Source of the DNA: Flavobacterium sp. UBA6195
GTDB lineage: Bacteria > Bacteroidota > Bacteroidia > Flavobacteriales > Flavobacteriaceae
NCBI RefSeq assembly: GCF_002422095.1
Contig: NZ_DITB01000066.1
Span: forward strand, 1-8,715
Length of the DNA: 8,715 nucleotides
Direction: 5' to 3'
The notes beneath the pieces are model-generated. The model made no database searches. It was given only the letters and a program-made list of their open reading frames with translations, and had not been told where the DNA came from. Both the position numbers and the translations under genes were made by a program. This document shows positions 1 to 4,514 of this stretch, piece by piece (position 1 is the stretch's first letter; every line of letters begins with the position of its first letter).

Positions 1-205
1 GTTCTTGTGGAATGCTATTCCATTGCCTGTTTGATGCTCTTTTGGTTGGAAATAATCCTTCAACACCATTTTCGCTGTAAGCATGATACCAATTGTAAAA
101 GGTACTCTTGTTAATTCCAATCTCCCGAAGTGTTCGGTTTACGCCAATTTCTGAACGAGTAACCATGTGAATGATTTCTTGTTTTTCGGATACTGTAAGT
201 CGCAT
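1..205 (-). CDS. IS3-family transposase OrfB, N-terminal part (runs off the left edge)
   Basis: This is the beginning of the DDE transposase of the IS. Sixty-eight codons are visible from an ATG at 205-203, reading MRLTVSEKQEIIHMV and then a helix-turn-helix-like stretch (TLREIGINKSTFYNWYHAYS). It matches the N-terminal DNA-binding part of Bacteroidota IS3-type OrfB proteins. The DDE catalytic domain lies outside the window. The frame stays open upstream of the ATG across the end of orfA, back to the A8 run at 253-246, so the working enzyme is probably an OrfAB fusion made by -1 frameshifting. The ATG is then either an internal start for free OrfB or not used. The spacing to the orfA stop is 20 bases. 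The left end is cut by the window, not necessarily by biology. Confidence 0.75.
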   Translation of the reverse strand, partial: MRLTVSEKQEIIHMVTRSEIGVNRTLREIGINKSTFYNWYHAYSENGVEGLFPTKRASNRQWNSIPQE

Positions 206-225
206 ATATTTTTTAAACTTTTCAG

Positions 226-579
226 TTAATCCAGCATGTCCAAGCTTTTTTTTACAATATCGTAGCGTAAAACTAAATCGGCAATCATGACTTTCAAACG
301 CTGATTTTCTTTCTTGAGTTCTACTACTTCATCACTTGTGGCTTCCCTTGTGGTATCGCCTGCTAAACGCTTTTTACCAGCTTCTAAAAACTCTTTATTC
401 CATTTGTAAAACTGAGATTCATTAATTGAATACTTACGACATAATTCTGCAACTGACATTTCTGCACGTAAAGCTTCCATTACAATTTGGATTTTCTGTT
501 CGGAACTAAAGATTCGTCGTGTATTTCTACGAATGTCTTTGATGAAATTCTCTGCTGTTTTTTTCTTAGGTGTTTTCAT
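226..579 (-). CDS. IS3-family transposase OrfA (117 aa)
   Basis: This is the regulatory and DNA-end-binding half of the IS3 transposase. Residues 25-70 form a Tnp_1-type helix-turn-helix (SSEQKIQIVMEALRAEMSVA, then ELCRKYSINESQFYKWNKEF). Residues 84-105 (VVELKKENQRLKVMIADLVL) form a short coiled coil like the leucine zipper that multimerises OrfA and OrfAB. The N-terminus is very basic. The length fits OrfA proteins of this family. The start is the first in-frame ATG. It has no Shine-Dalgarno, as is usual in Bacteroidota, and a -7-like box TAACTTTG lies 7 bases upstream of it (594-587). The gene ends in TAA at 228-226 and hands over to orfB in the -1 frame at the A8 run. Confidence 0.85.
   Translation of the reverse strand: MKTPKKKTAENFIKDIRRNTRRIFSSEQKIQIVMEALRAEMSVAELCRKYSINESQFYKWNKEFLEAGKKRLAGDTTREATSDEVVELKKENQRLKVMIADLVLRYDIVKKSLDMLD
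246..253 (-). other. Probable programmed -1 frameshift site (A8) between orfA and orfB
   Basis: On the minus strand the orfA frame reads GTA AAA AAA AGC, giving an A AAA AAA slippery heptamer inside a run of eight A. Slipping back one base gives AAA AAA AAG CTT GGA CAT, and this frame is open through position 205 into OrfB. IS3-family elements make OrfAB by this mechanism. Whether slippage happens here, and whether a downstream stimulating structure exists, is inferred. Confidence 0.55.
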
Positions 580-586
580 ACTATTT

Positions 587-594
587 CAAAGTTA
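587..594 (-). promoter_or_regulatory. Candidate -7 box of the IS transposase promoter
   Basis: The minus strand reads TAACTTTG, matching the Bacteroidota -7 consensus TAnnTTTG, 7 bases before the orfA ATG. No good -33 TTTG is found at the expected distance, so this is a weak promoter call. Transcription from here would also point into the genes downstream of the broken tolC-like gene. Confidence 0.3.
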
Positions 595-654
595 ATAATT
601 TTTGAAAACACTCTCTTAGTTTTGAACTAAATCAGTCCACTTTTTGCTGACGAT

Positions 655-1143
655 TTACAACAATTCTAATTGTTGTTTGTAAACAAAAAATCGGAAGTAA
701 TCCATGCTGATATTGTAAATAATAGCTTCCTGACTTTGCTCTACATTGAGCTCTGCTTTTTGCTTGTTATATTTATTAGCTTTTAATCCTGTTATTAACG
801 ATTGGTCATAAATAACTTGATCTAATTGTCCCACGAAATTGGAATTGAATTTTTGTGTTAGTGATACTCTGACTTCATCTGGTCCAAAAATTCCAGCAGG
901 AATTACACTTTGCTGCAATTTTAGGTTATTATCAAGTGTTGAGGTTAGACTAATGCGTGGTAAGTAATCAGCTAGAACTTCTTTAGCTTTGGCGTCAGCA
1001 GCTAGTTTTTCGTTAGCATAGATTATATTATTTCGATTATTAATTAAACCATATTCTATACACTTTTTTAACGTCCAATTTTCTTGTGCACTCGTTTTTA
1101 GCCAAAAGCTAAAAAGGCAAATTATTACTATCTTTTTCACCAT
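655..1143 (-). pseudogene. TolC-like outer membrane efflux protein, 3' part cut off by the IS
   Basis: The 162 codons encode the N-terminal third of a TolC/OEP-family outer membrane channel protein, whose members are usually 420-480 residues. It begins with a signal peptide (MVKKIVIICLFSFWLKTSAQ), followed by the typical NWTLKKCIEYGLINN start, a long helix with NEKLAADAKAKEVLADYLPR, then the beta-barrel stretch ending FNSNFVGQLDQVIYDQSLIT, and another helix ending YKQQLELL. The reading frame stops at TAA (657-655), which lies at the IS end, so the stop codon comes from the IS. Without the second half of the helical barrel the product cannot form a working trimer. The remaining 3' half, and probably the membrane-fusion and pump genes that usually follow in such operons, should lie beyond the far end of the IS. 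The start ATG is the only one compatible with the signal peptide. Confidence 0.8.
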
Positions 1144-1335
1144 AAATCTAATTACTTTATATTTCCTTCAATGGAAGTTTTTGTATTATTTTATGCTAAA
1201 GTAGTAGATAGTATAATTGCCATTTTTATATTATACAAAGTCAGCTAGTTTTTATACAAACCATCTTAAAAGCGCTCTTAATTAAGAAAAATAAAAGCAT
1301 AAGTGCCTAACTGATTTAGTAATAAAGAGTATAAA
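1144..1335. other. Intergenic region between tolC-like fragment and integrase
   Basis: These 192 AT-rich bases must hold the start region of the tolC-like gene. No full TTTG-N19-TAnnTTTG promoter is seen; the nearest -7-like string on the minus strand is TACTTTAG. A perfect 12-base palindrome TCTTAATTAAGA lies at 1276-1287, with no assigned role. Confidence 0.4.
1286..1308 (-). terminator. Weak candidate terminator downstream of the integrase
   Basis: The minus strand reads AGGCA-CTTA-TGCTT followed by TTATTTTTC. This is a five-pair stem (one G-T pair) with a four-base loop and a T-rich tail, 28 bases after the integrase stop. It is the only hairpin with a T tail in this gap and the stem is short, so the call is tentative. 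Confidence 0.3.
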
Positions 1336-2589
1336 TTATTGAGCAGATTTTAGTTGCATTTTAGCTTTTGAAATATTTAGAGCAAGTTTTTCTTTCAAGA
1401 TTTTCATATCATCACTAACTTTTCTATCCAATACTTTTGCGTAATGTTGGGTAGTTCTCAGGTTTTTGTGTCCAAGCATTTTGCTTACGCTTTCAATAGG
1501 AACTCCATTGGTAAGCGTTACAGTAGTTGCAAAAGTATGTCGAGCAATGTGAAAGGTTAGTTCTTTTTCAATTTCACAAACACCAGCTATTTCTTTTAGA
1601 TAAGCGTTCATCTTTTGATTGGATAGAATAGGAAGTAGTTTATCCTCATTAATGCACTGTGGATGATTTTCGTATTTGTCGATTATCATTTGTGTAACTG
1701 GAAGGATTGGAATTTTTGATGCACTTTCAGTTTTTTGTCTGTGAGTAAATATCCATTTCTCACCATCAATACCGTAACTTACATGCGCCTTTGTTAGATT
1801 TTTTACATCTATGTATGCCAAACCTGTAAAGCAGCTAAAAAGGAAGATATCTCGAACTAATGACAATCGTTCAGTTTTGAAATCTTTTTCAATAATTGAT
1901 TGGATTTCTGCTTCAGTGAGATAAACTCGTTCAACTTCTTTAACTTTTGACTTGTAGTTTGCAAATGGGTTTTTATCAAGCCAATCATTGGCCAAACAAA
2001 GCTTGATAATTTTATTGAAGTTTTTTAAGTATTTTACTGCTGTATTGTTAGCACAATTTCTAACGCTTCGTAACCAAAACTCGTAATCGGTTATGAAAGC
2101 ATGATCTATCTTTGTAATATCTATATCGGAAATGTTGTATTTCCATTGCATAAATTCAATAGTATGTTTCAATGAGGTAGTGTAGCGTTCTAGTGTTCCT
2201 GGAGCGTATTCCTTTCCAACCAGTTCTTTTATTTTGTTATTGTGGTCTTGGAAGATAGGGACGAGCATTCTTGCTCTTTCATCAACTCCTAATAGTTTAC
2301 TCTTAATTGTTTCAGTAGTTAAAGCAATCTTTTTATGGATTAATTCCATTTCAGCATCTCTTATTTGACTTTTCAGTAAATCAAGATGGTTATTTATTGA
2401 ACGAGCTTCTTCTGAACTACCTTTTATTTTACCTGCTTCTGTAGACCATTTGGATATTTCTACAAATCGGTTTGTACTTAGCTCGATACGTTTTCCATTG
2501 ATAGTAATTCTGGTGTAGATAGGAACTAAACCGTTTGCAGCTGCTTTCGCTTTCTTTGCATAAAAGAGAATTGATACTTTTGTTTTCAT
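1336..2589 (-). CDS. Tyrosine recombinase/integrase, Bacteroidota mobile-element type (417 aa)
   Basis: This site-specific recombinase probably integrates and excises the element next to tRNA-Ser. The start at 2589 gives MKTKVSILFYAKKAKAAANG, the usual N-terminus of the family. An ATG 13 codons further upstream is also open, but the extension is not family-like. Residues 1-85 form the arm-type DNA-binding domain, about 105-205 the SAM-like core-binding domain, and about 220-395 the catalytic domain. Catalytic residues visible are K286 (RQKTE), H347 and R350 (HIARH), H374 (GHKNL) and the nucleophile Y383 (HYAKV). The first catalytic arginine is replaced by A258 in CFTGLAYIDV. Many Bacteroidota integrases vary at this position, so the protein may still be active. 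AAAAAGG lies about 9 bases before the ATG. The gene lies 270 bases past the 3' end of the tRNA and on the same strand. Confidence 0.9.
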   Translation of the reverse strand: MKTKVSILFYAKKAKAAANGLVPIYTRITINGKRIELSTNRFVEISKWSTEAGKIKGSSEEARSINNHLDLLKSQIRDAEMELIHKKIALTTETIKSKLLGVDERARMLVPIFQDHNNKIKELVGKEYAPGTLERYTTSLKHTIEFMQWKYNISDIDITKIDHAFITDYEFWLRSVRNCANNTAVKYLKNFNKIIKLCLANDWLDKNPFANYKSKVKEVERVYLTEAEIQSIIEKDFKTERLSLVRDIFLFSCFTGLAYIDVKNLTKAHVSYGIDGEKWIFTHRQKTESASKIPILPVTQMIIDKYENHPQCINEDKLLPILSNQKMNAYLKEIAGVCEIEKELTFHIARHTFATTVTLTNGVPIESVSKMLGHKNLRTTQHYAKVLDRKVSDDMKILKEKLALNISKAKMQLKSAQ

Positions 2590-2650
2590 TGTGGTGACCT
2601 TTTTAGTTGTTATTAAATTTAACTTCAATATGACTAATCCACAAGATGTA

Positions 2651-2681
2651 CAGTTTTTAAACTGGTTGTTGAACTGGCTGT
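2651..2681. repeat. Cluster of AACTG repeats upstream of the integrase
   Basis: The plus strand holds AACTGGTTGT (2660-2669) and AACTGGCTGT (2672-2681), two direct repeats 12 bases apart, and a CAGTTT-TT-AAACTG inverted repeat (2651-2664) that overlaps the first. Lying 62-92 bases upstream of the integrase start and between it and the tRNA, they could be arm-type integrase sites or an operator. No function is shown by the sequence itself. Confidence 0.4.
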
Positions 2682-2709
2682 AAAGCCCTGTGAATACTAG
2701 TCTGAGATA

Positions 2710-2754
2710 AAAATCGGTTACCCAAAATTTGGATTGTTTAGGGTAACCGATTTT
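2710..2754. repeat. Perfect 14-bp inverted repeat (hairpin) between integrase and tRNA
   Basis: AAAATCGGTTACCC (2710-2723) is the exact reverse complement of GGGTAACCGATTTT (2741-2754), with a 17-base spacer. It has an A run before and a T run after on both strands, so it could be a weak bidirectional terminator. The T runs are short, and the tRNA already has its own terminator. It could instead belong to the recombination site or mark the end of the element. Confidence 0.5.
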
Positions 2755-2805
2755 ATCCCTTTAGGTTCACGAATGAATGAATAATTTGATATGTGATAAA
2801 AAGAA

Positions 2806-2839
2806 AAAACCCTTAAAATCATACGATTTTAAGGGTTTT
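2806..2839 (-). terminator. Rho-independent terminator of tRNA-Ser
   Basis: A perfect 15-pair stem (AAAACCCTTAAAATC against GATTTTAAGGGTTTT) closes a four-base loop. On the minus strand it is followed by a T-rich tail (TTCTTTTT), and it starts 20 bases after the tRNA CCA end. It ends the tRNA transcript and shields the integrase from it. Confidence 0.8.
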
Positions 2840-2859
2840 AATTCAATTTGCTTTCCAGC

Positions 2860-2947
2860 TGGCGGAGAAAGAGGGATTCGAACCCCCGGACCTGTTACAG
2901 TCAACAGTTTTCAAGACTGCCGCATTCGACCACTCTGCCATTTCTCC
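2860..2947 (-). tRNA. tRNA-Ser (anticodon UGA)
   Basis: The 88-nt gene folds as a class II tRNA. The seven-pair acceptor stem is GGAGAAA/TTTCTCC, with discriminator G and an encoded CCA. The anticodon stem GCAGT/ACTGT closes the loop CTTGAAA with anticodon TGA (2913-2911), reading UCA and related serine codons. A long variable arm (ACTG-TAA-CAGGT) is diagnostic for serine, and the T arm is GGGGG-TTCGAAT-CCCTC. Its 3' end faces the integrase gene, the usual target arrangement for tRNA-directed integrases. A promoter and a terminator fit the gene precisely. Confidence 0.97.
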
Positions 2948-2980
2948 AATAAGTCGTACACTACTTCCGTATTGCGAGTG

Positions 2981-3011
2981 CAAATATAGAACGATTTTTT
3001 ATTTCTGCAAA
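2981..3011 (-). promoter_or_regulatory. Bacteroidota sigma-A promoter of tRNA-Ser
   Basis: On the minus strand TTTG (3011-3008), a spacer of exactly 19 bases, and TATATTTG (2988-2981) give a full match to the Bacteroidota consensus TTTG-N19-TAnnTTTG. The -7 box ends 33 bases before the mature tRNA 5' end, leaving a short leader for RNase P to remove. Confidence 0.75.
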
Positions 3012-3513
3012 CGTTTTCAAAAGAAAAAAGTAAAAAAAATACACTTTCCTCCTCACCCATTTCCCAACCATTTGAATGTCAGTAAATAAATAAAACTAAA
3101 TTTTTAATAAAAAATCAAGAACAAGTGCTAGAACAAAGTCAAAGTTTCATTTGTACCGCTTTCTTTTCATATGCATAGCAACTAAAGAGATACTTTACAG
3201 CATGTCAAACTATGCGTGTAGTCTAATGTTAACTATGCAAAGTGCAACATAAGAAACTTCGGACTCTGTGTACCTCCCTCAACACAATCCACTTCCAAAA
3301 ACCATGCAACTCCATTCATTACTCTAATAAGAACTACTTCAACCGTTGCCTGAGGCACTCGAAGGTAAAAGGTAATAAAAAAATCCGTAACCACCTTCGC
3401 TCCCCCTAGGCGGACCCATTTCATCCGCATTCCCATCCAATTGCAACGCCTTAGCGTACTTTTCGAAAAAACTTTGCATACTTTGCGTTAAAAAACACGT
3501 ACTAAAAATTCAA
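3012..3513. other. Gene-free stretch with a C-rich core and a TACTTT repeat
   Basis: I see no convincing gene in about 500 bases. From about 3240 to 3450 the plus strand is richer in C, and in GC overall, than its neighbours. The only frame of any length (3436-3233, minus, 67 codons) has no recognisable features. A 12-base imperfect direct repeat occurs at 3454-3465 and 3476-3487 (GCGTACTTTTCG, GCATACTTTGCG), and AACTATGC occurs twice (3208-3215, 3231-3238). A GCGGA/TCCGC inverted repeat lies in the C-rich part, near 3411-3430. This may be a decayed gene, an unrecognised RNA or a spacer; the sequence alone does not decide. Confidence 0.4.
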
Positions 3514-3521
3514 TATCTTTG
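3514..3521 (+). promoter_or_regulatory. -7 box of the DUF6642-type gene, nearly leaderless
   Basis: TATCTTTG matches TAnnTTTG and ends 10 bases before the ATG at 3532. Transcription starting a few bases downstream would leave only a few untranslated bases. No good -33 TTTG is found 19-23 bases upstream, so confidence is moderate. Confidence 0.45.
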
Positions 3522-3531
3522 TAAAAAAACA

Positions 3532-4083
3532 ATGCAATCAAAACTATACTGTCTAGAAAGTGTACCCAATATCACTACCCAAACATCCAGCATCATCCTA
3601 CCCTCTCTAGAAAAACTAGCATTACAATACAACATCACCAACGTTTACCAAACCTGTGATAGCATTGAAGGATTAGAAGAAAGTCTAAGTACACTGCTTT
3701 ATGAAGACCGAAACTTCAATAACTACGAAATCATCTACTTCGTATTTAAAGGAAAAGACAATAACATCATTATTGATAATTATTTATACAGTTTAGAAGA
3801 AATAGCCGAATTCTTTGAAGGTAAACTCACCAACAAACGCATCCATTTTGCCAATACCTTACAACTAGACCTAGATTCCGAAACCGCTCAATATTTCTTA
3901 GATGTCACAGGAGCTATTTCCATTTCAGGCTATCGCAACCCAGCAACAATACTAAGTACCATTATCGACAATCCGTTCTTCGCCTTATGCCAAGAATATG
4001 ATGACGTAACCGATATTGTAGAAGAATTATTTAAAAAGCATTACCCCTTAGCTAAAGCAATGGGATTTACTTTGCATTATTAA
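3532..4083 (+). CDS. Uncharacterised DUF6642-type protein (183 aa)
   Basis: This is a small cytosolic protein with no signal peptide or membrane segment. It resembles the flavobacterial family I recall as DUF6642, from the start LYCLESVP and the blocks EGLEESLSTLLYEDRNF, LEEIAEFFEGKL, IHFANT, and AQYFLDVTGAISISGY. The order of predicted strands and helices follows a caspase/CHAT-like fold: strand KLYCLESV, helix 21-33, strand EIIYFVFKG (66-74), helix LEEIAEFFEG, strand KRIHFANT (102-109), then TGAISISGY (126-134). Where a protease would have His-Gly and Cys, this protein has K73-G74 and T109, so it would not be a peptidase. That resemblance is my inference. The gene stands alone with its own promoter, and its stop touches the convergent ytxJ stop. 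Function unknown. Confidence 0.75.
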   Translation: MQSKLYCLESVPNITTQTSSIILPSLEKLALQYNITNVYQTCDSIEGLEESLSTLLYEDRNFNNYEIIYFVFKGKDNNIIIDNYLYSLEEIAEFFEGKLTNKRIHFANTLQLDLDSETAQYFLDVTGAISISGYRNPATILSTIIDNPFFALCQEYDDVTDIVEELFKKHYPLAKAMGFTLHY

Positions 4084-4419
4084 TTACAAATACTTTGCAA
4101 TCTCTTCCGCCTGGATACTATGATGCGAAACACGATACACGACTACCCCATCTTTCAACACAATTATCTGTGGCGATTGATGTATAACATTCAATTCATC
4201 CGCAATAAAATTAGAAACACTTCTATACGAAAGTAAATCCAAATAATTAAAATCTGCTTTTGAAACCAATAAATCATTACCGCTAACCAAGCGTTCTTTT
4301 GCATAAGCACTAATACCACAAGTCACACTATCTTTAAAGATAATTTGTGGTTTCTCGTTAGATTTTTCAACAATATCTTTTACTTGTTGCTCAGTTGTAA
4401 TTGGATTCCAGTTTTTCAT
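4084..4419 (-). CDS. ytxJ: YtxJ-family monothiol bacilliredoxin-like protein (111 aa)
   Basis: This is a thioredoxin-fold protein of the YtxJ (DUF2847) family, linked in Firmicutes and Bacteroidota to the low-molecular-weight thiol bacillithiol and thought to reduce bacillithiol-protein mixed disulfides in the cytosol. The fold is visible as strand PQIIFKD (24-30), the active site VTCGIS with a single Cys at 34 in place of the CxxC of thioredoxin, helix AYAKERL, the region LDLLSYRSVSNFIADELNV, the SPQIIVLKDGVVVY strands with the cis-proline, and a C-terminal helix. The length is normal for the family. The gene is monocistronic: an upstream terminator at 4496-4467 separates it from the OmpA gene, and a -7-like box lies at 4444-4437. 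The assignment rests on family knowledge, not on a visible partner gene. Confidence 0.8.
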   Translation of the reverse strand: MKNWNPITTEQQVKDIVEKSNEKPQIIFKDSVTCGISAYAKERLVSGNDLLVSKADFNYLDLLSYRSVSNFIADELNVIHQSPQIIVLKDGVVVYRVSHHSIQAEEIAKYL

Positions 4420-4436
4420 ATTTATTATTTTTTATA

Positions 4437-4444
4437 CAAAAGTA
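4437..4444 (-). promoter_or_regulatory. Candidate -7 box of ytxJ
   Basis: The minus strand reads TACTTTTG, matching TAnnTTTG, 17 bases before the ytxJ ATG and just past the terminator of the upstream operon. No clear -33 TTTG is present, since that region is occupied by the terminator T run. Confidence 0.4.
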
Positions 4445-4466
4445 TAACAATCAATTATCCTATAAA

Positions 4467-4496
4467 AAAAAGGGACTTATTTCTAAGTCCCTTTTT
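4467..4496 (-). terminator. Rho-independent terminator of the adhesin-PorP-OmpA operon
   Basis: A 13-pair stem (AAAAAGGGACTTA against TAAGTCCCTTTTT) closes a four-base loop. On the minus strand it is followed by more T, 18 bases after the OmpA gene stop. It is near-symmetrical and could also work on the plus strand. Confidence 0.85.
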
Positions 4497-4514
4497 AAAA
4501 ATTTTAATCAATAT

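Larger units (their letters stand above)
1..659 (-). mobile_element. IS3-family insertion sequence, partial (orfA end only)
   Basis: Two overlapping-frame genes typical of IS3 elements lie on the minus strand: a small helix-turn-helix/leucine-zipper OrfA followed by the start of OrfB in the -1 frame. The outer end is placed at about 659, where the minus strand reads TGTAAATCGTCAG followed by AAAAAGTGGACT. IS3 elements usually start with TG, and this is exactly where the reading of the adjacent tolC-like gene stops making sense. The other end, the catalytic part of OrfB, its inverted repeat and the target duplication lie left of the window, so the exact boundary and the completeness of the element cannot be confirmed. 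A short palindrome, TTAGTT-TTG-AACTAA (616-630), lies inside the end. Confidence 0.8.

Noticed and set aside
617..632. ACTGATTTAGT shared between the IS end and position about 1310 in opposite orientation
   Set aside because: Eleven AT-rich bases without other similarity; more likely chance than a second IS end.
2590..2628. Integrase start 13 codons upstream
   Set aside because: The extension is not family-like; the MKTKVSILFYAKK start matches related integrases and has an AAAAAGG upstream.
2777..2989. 70-codon plus-strand frame containing [14 protein letters not shown]
   Set aside because: It is the antisense translation of tRNA-Ser, a well-known false gene.
3233..3436. 67-codon minus-strand frame
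   Set aside because: It has no recognisable domain, no promoter or family match, and lies in a composition-shifted spacer; treated as chance.
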